Under the pieces are notes generated by a model. The model had not been told where the DNA came from. It was given only the letters and a program-made list of their open reading frames with translations, and did no database searches. 64,000 nucleotides of DNA, taken from assembly GCA_037157565.1 (NCBI GenBank), contig JAZHRO010000073.1, positions 92,172,001 through 92,236,000 on the forward strand. The letters are read 5' to 3'. Below, piece by piece: positions 32,717 through 43,878 of this stretch. Origin of the DNA: Thalassia testudinum. Lineage: Eukaryota; Streptophyta; Magnoliopsida; Alismatales; Hydrocharitaceae. Position numbers and translations under genes: made by a program. The stretch's first letter is position 1; every line of letters begins with the position of its first letter.

Positions 32717-34200
32717 TGATATAAACACATTTATTGAGGGTAAAATGCCTATTCATGCATGTTCCTAGGCTTAGATTTGCATTTCATGTTAGAAATATTG
32801 CATAGCATGCATCATTTTGCATTTAGAGTAGTTGTATATAATTTAGGTTAATTGCATCCTTTTCTGGTCAGGAGAGAAGGATATTTATTTCAGAGCCTCG
32901 GATTGATGATCTGACTGTACGAATCTGATCAAGACGACAATCGAAGTCCAACATCTCTGAAATCGCCTCGATCGAAGTACTGTAGCACCATATGTAGTCC
33001 GAGAAAGATCAACGGCCAAGGGACTAGGTGACATAATTCAAAGCTTCAAATGACAAATCTGACCGACAGGATGGATTCGAGTTGACAATCGTAGCCTAAC
33101 GGTGCAAAAATCGACTCAATCCGATCTCTGTAGCAGCCCCTACAACAAAAAGATGGATAGCCCAAATTGAACCACGTGGCACAGCCCAGGTTGCTCAGTG
33201 CACGCATGCGCCACCGTACGCACGTAGGCATGCACGTGCACAGCCCAATCCTAGTGCATGAAGCATACGCGCACATGGAGAGCACCCAGCAAAGTGCCAA
33301 CTGAGCATGCAGCGGATCTTTAGCGACAGACTAGTAAACTTACAGCGACGCTTATAGCTGTCACTAATTCATCGCATGTCAGCAAAGACAGCTGTGGGCA
33401 CTAGTAGGCATGAGCTGCCTACACTGACGTTTTCAGTGATGGCCTGGATGTCACTAATGGTCTCGTACCTATTTTTTGCCTCTTCTCCGCCACTATAAAA
33501 GGACCTACACCGCCTCCCTTCCAAGCCATCTCTACCTACTCTACTCCCACCTACTCCCAAGCTCTAGCAAGCCTACCAATGCTCCATTAGAGCTTGTTCT
33601 TAGGCTCCCAAGGTGCCCATTAGTGTAGCAAACCTCTGTCCCACCAAATACTCCTCCAACTTCCCATCCCCATTCATAGGTCGCCTTGGAGCCGTCCTCC
33701 CACCTCCATTCCTGTAGCAGATCATCTCCGTCTTCTCACCTCCATTCCGGAGCCATGCCAAAGATTTCCTCGATCCAACGTCCTCTTGCGTCTCACCTCC
33801 GTCGTCCCGCCCCTCACCTCCTTCATCCGAGCTTCTGCCAAGCGCCGTCGTCTCGCCAAATAACTGATTCGGGAGATTTTCTCTCACCTCCCTCTCCTTT
33901 TATACTTTCGTAGATTATTGTAATAGACAATAATGCAATACATCACATTTGATTCCATCTCTATCTTGTGATTGCTTGTCTTTTATTTCAAAAATACAAA
34001 AAAATAACTAAACCCTAAAATACCAAAAAGAAACAAAACGAAGCATGATTCTCAAATAAAGTAAATGTCACCTCCTTGTGTTCAACCCAGGACTCACTTT
34101 GCGAGTTTCAGTATAAATTTTATCTGATCGACGCGTTCTGCAACTACGACGACGGGTTACTTGTAACCCTGATTTCTAACACGCGAAACACGCCTGACCA
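32717..34200 (+). repeat. 3' LTR of element I
   Basis: This 1,484-bp LTR is paired with 9623-11092. TATA is at 33494-33500; CATGCA clusters lie at 32755-32815. It ends CGCCTGACCA at 34200. ORFs 33369-33913 are incidental. Confidence 0.93.
33494..33500 (+). promoter_or_regulatory. TATA box of the I 3' LTR
   Basis: CTATAAAAGGACCTACACC as in the 5' LTR. Confidence 0.68.
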
Positions 34201-34205
34201 ACCCA
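34201..34205 (+). repeat. Target-site duplication of element I, right copy (ACCCA)
   Basis: Identical to 9618-9622. Confidence 0.92.
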
Positions 34206-35016
34206 ATAACCAGTCGGTTCCATGCTCGCCATCCAACTTCCTCTCTCATCGACGATACCTCCGCTACGATGCCCATGCTTCACCAACGTTCACGCAGCAT
34301 CCACGCTTGACTCTAAGCCCTCCAAGAGCACCTACGGAAAACCTAATGCTGCCAGCATTCTCCTCGCCGACCGGCCACCTCCGGCGACCATCGGTGGCAC
34401 CGCCAATGCCATCTCGAAGCACCCCCTCCGACGGATTTCCTCTAGCAGTTGCGACGCCAGCTACTGCCTCTCCCTCGCGTGCGAGCCTCCACTGTGTTTT
34501 CCCCTATTTTGCAACAGTGATTTGGGTATTAGTATTTACCATGTATGCCATTGCGAAAATTAGTATTGATTTATTTATCTAATTATTATATTAAGATAGA
34601 TTTACATGAATATCCCTATGATTTATTTAAATTATGAATAGTTGGATTCATCTCATGAATAATAAAATATGACTTTTGGTTATAGTGAATAAGCTCTATT
34701 TTGTTGGAGGTTAGTATTTATAGTGTTTACAAGTATCATGATCACTATTTCACGTGGTATTATATTGTGGTGATTTTGCACATGCACACATACATTATTG
34801 ATTAATTATTTAGAATGAGAACTTATGTTGAAAATAAGTTGCATTAGTTAGTATGCGCACCTATAGATATTCCCGATTAAATGAGGAACCACTCACAAGC
34901 CAATAGGCTAATTCCTCCCTGTGGATAGGACCTAACTATTTTCGTGGTTAGATTTTGAGAATTAAATGTTTTGAAAAGCGATTTTCTACCACGCAACCAA
35001 ATACAACGATGTGACA
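34206..35016 (+). repeat. 3' LTR of element L, second part
   Basis: Continues 8794-9622; together about 1.64 kb. Near the end is CCTCCCTGTGGATAGGACC, the box common before plant LTR ends, and the LTR closes with GATGTGACA at 35016. ORFs 34076-34582 and 34222-34563 span LTR junctions and are not genes. Confidence 0.7.
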
Positions 35017-35059
35017 TTTTATGTTAAAGCTTTTATTGAAAATCAAGATCGGCCTTTCA

Positions 35060-36240
35060 AGTCCTATTCAAATCGTGCCCAAAAAGGCAAAACTCACTTT
35101 AATCAAGAACGAAATGGCCGAATCCATCATGACTAGCACCACTACTTCATGGCAGTTTGCATTGATTACAGGAAACTGAACACAGCTACCAAAAAAGATA
35201 ATTTTCCTTTAGCTTTTATTGATCAGATCTTTGAAAGGTTAGCTAGAAGTAGTTTCTTCTACTTTTTGGATGGATACTCCAGGTACAACCAAGTTGCGAT
35301 TAACCTGGAATATCAAGACAATATAACTTTTACTTGTCCCTTTGGAACATTCGCTTTCAAGTGGATGCCCTTCAGCCTCTGTAACGCACCAGCAACATTT
35401 CAACGTTGCATGATGGTCATCTTCTCTAACATGATTGGGGACTACGTAGAAGAGTTTATGGATGGCTTCTCCATTTTTAGAGATGATTTCTCATCTTGTC
35501 TTGATAACCTCACGAAGATCCTGAGGACGTGCATAGATGTTAACCTAGTACTTTCATGGGAGAAAAGCCATTTTATGGTGAGGGATGGCATTGTACTAGG
35601 TCATAGGATCTTTTCTAATGGACTTGAGGTCAACCAAGCTAAGTCCGAAATCATTTCTCGATTACCTCCATCTAACTCGGTAAAACAAATCATATTATTC
35701 TTAGGGCATGTTGGATTCTAACGAAGATTCATTCGAGACTTCTAAAAAATTGCTTGTCCATTGACAAATCTTTTGGTAGCTGATGCCCCCTTTGACTTTG
35801 ATTACTTGTGTCTCAGCGCTTTCGATATTTTACGAAGCACTATTTTGAACGCACCTATTCTCTGACCTCCCGACTGGTCTCTAGACTTCGAGGTGATGTG
35901 TGGCGCCTCCAACTTCGCTGTCGATGCTATTCTAGGCCATTGTTGGGAGTGCCATCCATTCGTAATATACTACACTAGAAAAATGTTGAATGAGGCTTAG
36001 CGTAACTATACAGCTACTAAGAAAGAGCTACTAGCCGTAGTATTCAGGTTGGAGAAGTTTAGATCATACTTACTTGGGTCAAAAGTGACTCTTCACTAAC
36101 CATTCCGCCCTCCAGCATTTGTTAGCAAAAAGGATGCCTAACCCAAACTTATTAGATGAATCCTTCTTTTGCGGTAATTTGATGTTGAGATCTGTGACAA
36201 AGTAAGATCTTATAATGTCCTGACGGATCACCTTTCCCGG
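35060..36240 (+). pseudogene. M: RT-RNase H fragment of another Athila-type element
   Basis: Starts abruptly in the pre-RT region (SPIQIVPKKAKLTLIKN), then CIDYRKLNTATKKDNFPL, FFYFLDGYSRYNQVAI, FGTFAFKWMPF, LCNAPATFQRCM and FMDGFSIF, where the second catalytic Asp is Gly. The thumb and connection follow (FLGHVGF), then RNase H ([28 protein letters not shown]) and a DHLSRI-like end near 36235. There is one frameshift before 35149 and several stops after 35719. The 5' side abuts the L LTR, which probably inserted here. Confidence 0.83.
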
Positions 36241-36242
36241 AT

Positions 36243-36490
36243 AACCCCGAACACATCCCATACTCCCCGCCTATCTCATCCCATGGAATTGGGTTAAGGC
36301 TACCTAAAACACACTGACATAACCTTGCAGTTAGCCGATAGATCCATTACAACACCAAGAGGCATTTTGGAGGATGTTTTAGTCAAGGTTAATGATTTGC
36401 ATTACCTTATTGATTTCATCATCCCAGACATGGAAGCCCCAAAATAGCTCAACCACACCCCGATTATTTTGGGAAGACCTTTCCTGGATA
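36243..36490 (+). pseudogene. M: protease fragment placed after RNase H
   Basis: Closely matches 30345-30560 of I: MELG, GYLKHTDITLQLADRSITTPRG, LEDVLVKVNDLHYL, NHTPIILGRPFL. In a normal element protease precedes RT; here it follows RNase H directly, so M is rearranged or chimeric. The C LTR interrupts it at 36491. One TAA (at the LGL position of I) and one TAG (at PKQL of I) are seen. Confidence 0.82.
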
Positions 36491-38798
36491 TGATGAGAGC
36501 CTCATCATGAGCCCTAACTAGCTCATTTTGACCTAAGAAAGAGAATAAGAGCTCCTACATAACCTAGAGAAGGGCTTAATTCAAGGAATAAGTGTTTTGA
36601 GAAGAAAACATGAAATAAAGGTTAAAACTGTAATTTTACCATTGCAGTACATAAACAGGATTTCTCAGAGGCGAAACATAGGTCAAATGGTCTGAATAAG
36701 ATAAAGAGTGGGTTGGTTTAGTCAGAAATGGGTTCTTGTGCAATCCAAGAATTAAATGACATTCTGTAAGCCTAAAATAGACCCGCTTAATTCAACACGA
36801 TTTTAGTTAGGATAAAAATCAATTAAACCCTCTAAAATTCATGGAAAAATATTCCCTATGGTTTATAACCTTCAATTTTGCCTTTGGAACCTATTTTGAC
36901 CTAAATTGGGGTCCTAGCTCACTAATTTACCTAATTTGGGTTTTTATGCAAAATGTCCAGTCAAGTGTGGTCAAACCTAAAATCCAACTTCACCATTGGA
37001 TTTCTTAGGTCCAAATTAGGTTTATACAAAAATTTGGACATAAGGAGAGGTCATCTTGACCTACCTTGCAAAATAGTACACCCAATTACATATTGGCCCC
37101 TATCTTTTGAAACCCATTCCATAGACCACCCTTACTTCCTCGCCACTCTTACAAATATGTCCCTCCAGCATTAATGGGGAGAAATCCTACTCCGATGAGG
37201 AATGGAGGGGGAGTACTCCCTGATTCCTTAGAGATCTCCTCCTAGATTTGGAAGGGAGATTCTTTGAGGAATTCCCTTCCATTTGAGCTCGATCCTAATC
37301 TCTGATTTGCACCCAATCTCTCGTGGGAATGCAGGAGAAATTTGGGTCTCTAGTGGATTCCTTCTCCAGAGAGGACTCTTGCATTTGGAAGCTTGTCTTC
37401 CAAGCACAAGAGCCCCTACCAGTGCCTATAAAATGATCCTCAACCCTGGCCGCACCTATTTAACTCGACTTGGCCAGAGATTCACCCCACTATCATCTCC
37501 TCCTCCGGTAAAGTAGTCCAGCGAGCTTCGTTGAGCCTCCCTCCTATTTCTCGTCACTCTGCCATAATACCAGTGGCAGAGCTGTCCTCACCATCTTCCT
37601 CCGCATCGTGCAACACCCGCACAAGCATCTCTAGCCCCGTCGTCACCACTGTCTTCCTCCGCTGGACACCATCTTCTCTAGTGACAGCTGGTACTGCCAG
37701 TTGCCACCTCTCCCCCTTCATCCACGTAATTAGGTTAGACTTACTCCTCTTTATCCCCTCATCAATTCCCCTCAATCTATTTCACAAATTACCCCTTGAC
37801 AGCCACTGTCCACCGCCATCTTCCCCATCTTTGGCCAACATCCAGCGAGACGCACCCATCACTCCACACCACCACATGTCTCACCACCAACCTCTTCACC
37901 TCCGCCATCAACCACTGAACACTTTCGACCCACTCACAGACCGCCACATGCACTCAACATTTCCCATGAGAACCTGGCACCCAGACCCGACTAGCCTATC
38001 CATGCACTCCTCGTGCACCAAACCCATGCCGGTGGGCCTGGACTCGAGCACGTGACCGACCTGATAACCCTTCTCTACAAGAGCGTGCCGAAGAGAGATA
38101 CACAGAGAGGGAGAGATGCGTGGGGAGGGTAGGGGAATAGGTTTTGCTCTTCAGTGTGTGAAGGGAAGGAGGAGGGAAGGCGCAGCTGGAGTTAAGGAAA
38201 GGTGAAGCTGACACTTAGCCGCAAATAAGAGAAGTCAGAAGAGAAGGAAAGACAAAGCAGGAAGGAAGGCCGCAGAGAAAAGGAAGTCAGAGGAGAGCTA
38301 AGGCTGAAGAAGGAAGAAGCTAAGAAAGAAAGGACCCGCAAAGGAAGAAGAAGAAGAAAGGCTGAGGCCAAGGGAAGCAGAGCTAAGGAAAGAGGAAGAC
38401 CCATAGAGAAAAGGAGAAAGACACTGCAGAAGAGAAGCAACTGAAGCAGAGACAGAAAGAGAAGAAAGAAGAAGAAGAAGCAAATAGGAGAACGAAATAG
38501 GAGAGAGTTAAAAGAGAAAAATATCTTTTTAAGATGTCTGATTCTATAATCTGATGTCCAATTCTATTTTGCTACAATTTTCACTCTTAAACTCTTGCAT
38601 TTATATTCTGAATTAAGTTTTGAGTAATTTTAAGTGTTGAATTACATTATTGAGATTAGTGAATAAATTCTATTTGCTCCCTGTGTTCAACCTCAGATAC
38701 TTAGGTTTTTGAGTAATAAATTCTTATTTGTTGTCAACGCTTGGTCACCTATACTACAACGCAACAGACTTATAAAACACAATCAAGCGCTGCAAACA
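36491..38798 (+). repeat. 5' LTR of element C
   Basis: 2,308 bp, TGATGAGAGCCTCATCATGA (a short terminal palindrome) to GCTGCAAACA. TATA is at 37427-37433. A GACGTC-type inverted repeat relic lies at about 38534-38562. The purine-rich part 38210-38510 is conserved as pyrimidine-rich DNA in B (61100-61560). ORFs 37283-38483 on both strands are incidental. Confidence 0.87.
37427..37433 (+). promoter_or_regulatory. TATA box of the C LTR
   Basis: GTGCCTATAAAATGATCC, with a counterpart in B at 62680-62686. Confidence 0.62.
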
Positions 38799-38801
38799 TT
38801 T

Positions 38802-38819
38802 TGGCACCGTTGTCGAGGA
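38802..38819 (+). other. Primer-binding site of C (tRNA-Asp-like)
   Basis: TGGCACCGTTGTCGAGGA resembles the tRNA-Asp complement with three changes and lies 3 nt after the LTR. Confidence 0.8.
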
Positions 38820-39972
38820 TCAACGCACAATTTATCACTAGTATTGCATTCTTTTTGATCTTATTGAACACTAACTTGCCTTACTTTTCTTTGTTGTGAT
38901 CTTGCAAGGTATTTCACGATAAGATCCCTCCCGCAAGTCAACTACTCCAGGGCAGGTAATCTCTTTTCTTCCTTAAACCTTCCCCTAATCCTTGAATGAA
39001 AAACGGAAGCAATTAATTTAGGAATCAATTGCCTTCTTTCTATAGTAATCATCATCTTTAAGGCAAACGTTTCCTAATTTTGTGAAAAGTTTTCAAAACA
39101 TATTGAAGTTGGAGCGATTTTTTTTTAGATTCTATCCCACAAAATTCCTGTGCCTAATAGAAATCACACTTAATCTCCGTGGACAACACATTTCTTGCTT
39201 TTAAGTCCAAAGAGAACCTTTTTCAAGAAGAAAAAGATGATTGGAAATAAAACCAAATTAGGGTTTCAACAGTAGGGTTTTTGGAGTGCTAGTCACACAT
39301 GCCTGTATAAAAGGAAATGAACCCTCTCGCATCAGTGTGCGACCCAAGCCCTTGATTGAAGAGATCTAAACAGGATAAACCCTAAAAGTTGACCTCTAAC
39401 AGCAATTGAATCTTAAAATCTTGTACCTAATAAACTGGGAGTCAAATCAGGGTGGTCTCTAGGTCCAAAGCCTAGAATCATTTTGCCATCTTTAGGACAG
39501 GTCAGGTGAAGTTGACCGCTTAGGTCAACCAACCTCCAAATTAGGTCACAACATCAAAATAGCTAAAGTTCAAGTGAAAACCCTAAATCACCTTTGAAAT
39601 AAAAGTGGTAGACTTAGGAGGTCAAGGTCCCCATTCTAGTCTACTTGGAATCTCAGTGACAAGAGGGTCAGGTGGGGGAAACCCTGTAACCCGTGGGGAC
39701 GCTCTACCATGTAGGGGTCTTTGCGGGACTCTCCCTCTCTGGTTGCATAGGTAATTCTCAGGTGGATGATCTTCTGATCCAGGGGTATCATCTGCCTCGA
39801 ACCTCCATAGTCATCCAAACTTCTTTGGGTGTCTTGATTGGGTCAAAAACATCTCCAGTCCCTCATCTTTTCTCTTTAGAGCACGCACATACAATTTCAG
39901 TGGGACTCGTTATTCAGATCTAATCACTTCATAACTTGATTCTTCATCTTGATTCCACCACCTGATCCAAAT
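38820..39972 (+). other. Leader of element C
   Basis: Non-coding. I do not find the conserved block seen in the E, I, J and D leaders. The ORFs at 39636-39923 on both strands show no family features. Confidence 0.65.
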
Positions 39973-41430
39973 ATGCAGCCAAACTACTTAGGACTACCAT
40001 TCAAGAGACTTGAATATCGGAGATCCATGAGAGATAGGATGATTGAGGATGCCCTGGAATTCTATGCAAAAGAAGACAAAACCTCAACACCAGTAGACAA
40101 CATTCAGGTTGATGTCCCAACAACCACAACCTTTATCATAACTTGTGCCCAAGTGCTACTAGCAGAAGCCACAAAAGGATCAACCTGAGACATGCTCATC
40201 GTAGGATACATTGAGATAGAAAAATTGCACAATCTTGAATACCTTCAATGCATGACAAATCCTCGACTTTGGGAGCAACACCAAGATGATCTTCAAAAAT
40301 GGGAAGAGATAATGAAATTATTAAAACAAATTATCAACCAGAAATACACGTATATACCACAAACAAAGGATGAACCATCTTGGGACAACATCGAGGATAA
40401 ATCTGATCTCGGGTTTGAGGCACAAAATGGTTGTGGATTCCCATCCCAGATTGAGTACAATGTGCCTGATATTGAAGAATGTTGGGAAGCTCCAATTGCA
40501 GGAGAACACAATGTTGAGCCCACTCTAGACCATAAATCATCAGGCTTAGAATCCCAAAACTCTTGCAATAATGAAAGTAGAACTAAACCTCATGAGGGTG
40601 TAAATTCCGCCCCTTATTCTGATAAGGTGACCCTCGAAGGTTATTTGGACCTAGATTCTAGTGATTCAACCCACATCCTAAACCTAGAATCTAGATCTGA
40701 AACCTATTGGGAAGATTTCAAGGCCACATATGAGGAAGATCAATTTTTCAATGAAGAATATGATTTTGGGCCTCTATTTGATGAATATCCCTCGCCAACA
40801 TCCTCAGAGAAACCAATCGATTTTTCGGAAGTCATGCCAATTTACGATATAGAAACTAAGGAGTTGGACGAGTGGGGTTTCAATTGGGTCTATCCTACCA
40901 GCTTGGAACCTGAGCCTCTACCAGATAAGGACACATTTTTAAGCTCAGAATTGACATCTAGGATAGACCCCAGTCAGGCTGCGGAATCTACAGCATATGA
41001 TTTGTTCTATGGTGGAACTCATGATCTTGAATCTCATTCAGATTTTGATTTTCGGAAACTCTTCGATGTTTTCGATTCTGACCATAACATTGGAGAAAAT
41101 TTGCTTCCTGATTATAACAAGCCAATCTATGACCTTAGCTCACATGACTCATTCTCTAACTCTGATTTTGAAAGTTACTATGAGGAGTCCCTACATGAGA
41201 CCACCTGTCATTCCTTTCTAGAAGAGCCCTCATACACGATTCTCATTGAAGCCACCTCTTCCACACATATAGAACCGATCAAAGTCTGTTCTCTACCCTG
41301 TCCTGCAACCGGACTCAATTTCTATTCTGATTCACCTCTCACTGAGCCGTTTGCAGATCATTCAACTCCACATCTATATCGGGCACCGGATATCGATCAT
41401 ACTGAAAAACATGACCCATCACCCCTGTAG
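39973..41430 (+). pseudogene. Acidic ORF of element C, unknown function, one internal stop
   Basis: I do not recognise this protein. From ATG 39973 the frame reads MQPNYLGLPFKRLEYRRS, a short basic N-terminus (RRSMRDRM), to TGA 40186-40188. After one codon there is an ATG at 40192, and the same frame runs 412 codons to TAG 41428-41430. The long part is strongly acidic and rich in D, E, S, Y, W and F (for example YWEDFKATYEEDQFFNEEYD) with repeated short SD-F and ES-like segments. There is no gag landmark, DLGAS, FMDD, HHCC, zinc knuckle, signal peptide or clear membrane segment. An open frame this long in decayed surroundings suggests recent coding function. It could be a new accessory protein or a highly diverged gag. 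Confidence 0.7.
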
Positions 41431-41605
41431 GGTTTCCACACCATGCACTGATTATTTTTCTGAACCCTACCCTGACCAAGCTGATTCGACTCAGCCTAAA
41501 CTCGAGTTTTCACTGCCATATCCATCCGAGCCACATTGCATATGGTGGGTTTCGCATATGTTGATCTACATCTATCAACCCACCAGACTGATTGGGTTTG
41601 GGCTA
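41431..41605 (+). other. C sequence between the acidic ORF and the D insertion
   Basis: Reading continues with stops (GFHTMH then stop). GGCTA precedes the D LTR; its duplicate cannot be located because the D 3' LTR is truncated. Confidence 0.6.
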
Positions 41606-41834
41606 TGATAAACGCTAGTTTATCATCATTCTTACGCATTAAAACTAACCTAGCTCTTAGGATTTTACCCCGCAAACGGGTTTTTGGGCTGCATTTAGGC
41701 ATAAATTAGGATAGGCATGCATTGCATTTTTTATTGTCCTTTTAATATGTTTTTGTGAGTGTTAGGGATGTATAGATGCACAGATCCCTAAAACCCTAGC
41801 ACTCAAGAAGGCAAATGGTAAAGGAGAAGCCCAG

Positions 41835-42490
41835 ACTAGCTGGAACTCAGCTTGATCTAGCTCACCACACCTGGAACCTAGCTTACTTGAACTAGGGTTA
41901 GCTCATCCTAGCTCCATTCAGCTAATCTCAGCTGGATGGCAGCTCAAGAGAGTTCACCTTAGCTCACCCTAGCTCAAGTCAGCTCAGATCTAGCTCAACT
42001 TAGCTGAGTCTATCTCATCTCAACTCCTACTAGTCCACAGGGAGCTCGAGCTAGCTCAGCTAAGTTGACAGGAGTTCACCCCAGCTCAGATCCAGCTACA
42101 TCTAGCTCCACTCAGCTCCAGCCAGCTGAAGAAGAACTCATCCCAGCTCAGGAAGCTCAAGTCCAACTCCCGGGGACTCAGCTTAGCTCAACTCAGTTGA
42201 GCGAAGCTACCTTAGCTGCCTCAACCAGCTTGATTCTCCCCGGGAGCACCAGACCTAGCTCACCTCAGCTCATTTTGGTAGAAGCTAGCTCACTTTAGCT
42301 TGGCTTAGCAACTAGCAAAGAACTAGCAAGCTAAGCCAACTAGAGTAGCCCCATGCCAGCCTCTTCAGCAGCAGCCAGCTCCAGCTCCAGCTCCAGACTT
42401 CTCCTCCTCAGCTCCTTCCTCCAAACCCTAGCTCCAACACCTTCTCCTCTACTCCACCTTTAGCTAAGCTAGCTTAGCTTAGCTTAGCTA
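41835..42490. repeat. AGCT-rich array in the D LTR
   Basis: Degenerate repeats of AGCTCANNYY in about 10-bp steps. AGCT begins at 41941, 41961, 41971, 41981, 41992, 42002, and at 42083, 42094, 42104, 42114, 42124. It lies upstream of the TATA box. A carries the same kind of array on the minus strand (54700-55215). Confidence 0.75.
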
Positions 42491-42943
42491 TGCTCCAACT
42501 TCCTTGGCTTGTACCACCCCAAAAACCCACCTACCAACTCCACCCAACTAGCTCCACCTAAGCTCAACATAAGCTAACCTACTTGGCACCAAACTAACCT
42601 ACCCACCACCTCCAAAAGACACCTAAAAGTGGTGCCAAAAACTACCCATAACCACCCCTTAATGGCGCCACTTTTCCCTCCAAAATCCCCCCTCATCTCC
42701 ACCACACAATCCCCCTTGAACCCATCTCCACCATCCACCTAATCCCCCTTCTAGAAGACCCCATGTTGGCGCCAACATGGGGGTGTCTCTCCACCACCAA
42801 AAGACACCAACACCACCATAACCACCCCCTTTAACACCCCTTGGGTTGGCGCCAACTCACCCTAGCCATAGGATCACCAACCACCCTCATCCTTCCATCC
42901 TAGCCCTCCATTTCAAGGGGCACCTTAACCCCCCATCCTACCC

Positions 42944-42950
42944 TATAAAA
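42944..42950 (+). promoter_or_regulatory. TATA box of the D LTR
   Basis: CCCTATAAAAAGACCACTG, about 450 bp after the AGCT array. Confidence 0.65.
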
Positions 42951-43860
42951 AGACCACTGCCCACCACCATTCAGGTCATCCTTGGCTAGAAATTTCACTC
43001 TCATATTCCACCAAGAAGCCCACGTCCAAGAGAGAAGAACAAGAAGAAGATTAAGGGGATATTTTGTCCCCTTGGTGCCTTCCCCTCTTCCATTCTCTCT
43101 TGGGTCACGCCAGCCAAAGGAGAAGCCAGGCAAGGAAGATCTTGGAGGAGATCTTGAAGGTGGTCACGCCACCTTGGAGGAGTTTTTGAGGGTGGTGCAC
43201 GCCCACACCTTTGGAGAGAGCATTAAAGGTGGTAGCTTCCACCTTGGAGGAGATCTCAAGGAAGGAGGAGAAGGAAGCCCTCTTTTCAAGCCAAGGAGCA
43301 GCTAGGCTTGGAGCAAGAAGACAACCTTCTTCACCATTGTTACAAGAGGATTTGTGTTTCTTTTCTTGCTTTTAGATTGTTTAATTCTAGTAGAAGCATT
43401 CCTTTACTTGTCCTTGAAAAGAACACTCATTCTACTCAATCAAAATTGCCTTCTTTTAGCTTTTTATTGCAGTTGTTTGTTTTAGTTCTAGCACTTGTTT
43501 TATCTCTTCTTCCTAATTACCCTAGGCCTCCACTTGCCTAGAGTGAGCTTAGGAAGAAGATATTTCTATCTTTTAGATTTTAGTTAATCATTTGTAGGTG
43601 TTAGTTCTTTTCGCTACAATCTGCAGTTTGCTCTCGTCTTTTCAAAATACAAAAAAAAAAATTACATATTGAAAAATATCAAAAAGAAAGTTGAGATCTA
43701 TCTGTAAGAAAGAGGATTAATTTTGTAATTTTTGCCTCCTTGGACGACCCTAGATACTCCCCTATCTAGGATATAAATTTAAAAGCGAAAGCGGATTCGC
43801 GTGTTACAACGATGTTAAAAACCCGCTTTTACAAATCACGCGTATTTCGCTATCACTTTT

Positions 43861-43878
43861 TGGCACCGTTGCCGGGGA
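43861..43878 (+). other. Primer-binding site of D (tRNA-Asp)
   Basis: TGGCACCGTTGCCGGGGA matches the tRNA-Asp complement with one change, 5 nt after TATCA. Confidence 0.92.

Larger units (their letters stand above)
9623..34200 (+). mobile_element. Element I: complete LTR retrotransposon with gag-protease only, split by J
   Basis: LTRs at 9623-11092 and 32717-34200 share ends (TGATATAAACACATTTATTG to CGCCTGACCA) and are flanked by ACCCA duplications. Removing J and its duplication leaves about 8.8 kb: LTR, tRNA-Asp primer site, leader, gag, protease, about 550 bp of other sequence, a 3' UTR and LTR. RT, RNase H and integrase are absent between protease (ends 30738) and 3' UTR (from about 31300). 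I would therefore have needed enzymes from a relative to move. Confidence 0.92.
36491..41605 (+). mobile_element. Element C: 5' LTR and internal start of an unusual Ty3/gypsy-like element
   Basis: It has a 5' LTR (36491-38798), primer site (38802-38819), about 1.15 kb of leader, then an acidic ORF where gag is expected, interrupted by D at 41606. The LTR is the same family as the minus-strand LTR of B (60830-63618). The rest of C is displaced and not recognised in the window. The tRNA-Asp-like primer site and the pre-LTR block seen in B tie this family to the Athila group, but no gag or pol can be assigned to it here. Confidence 0.8.
41606..43855 (+). repeat. 5' LTR of element D
   Basis: 2,250 bp, TGATAAACGCTAGTTTATCA to GCTATCA; the terminal TGATA/TATCA are inverted repeats. 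The first bases form a second short palindrome (AAACGCTAGTTT). It contains the AGCT array (41835-42490) and TATA at 42944-42950. ORFs 42065-43541 are LTR-internal and not credible. Confidence 0.92.

Noticed and set aside
37531..38483. ORFs of 61-174 codons in the C LTR
   Set aside because: The equivalent B LTR does not keep these frames, and the purine or pyrimidine runs create Ser/Leu/Phe-rich frames by chance.
40192..41430. The acidic ORF of C as an ordinary gag
   Set aside because: None of the landmarks shared by E, I, J and D (PLKDFYDPSNY, the HW-RT-G region, WQLVQIFYHGL, VDASCGG) is present.
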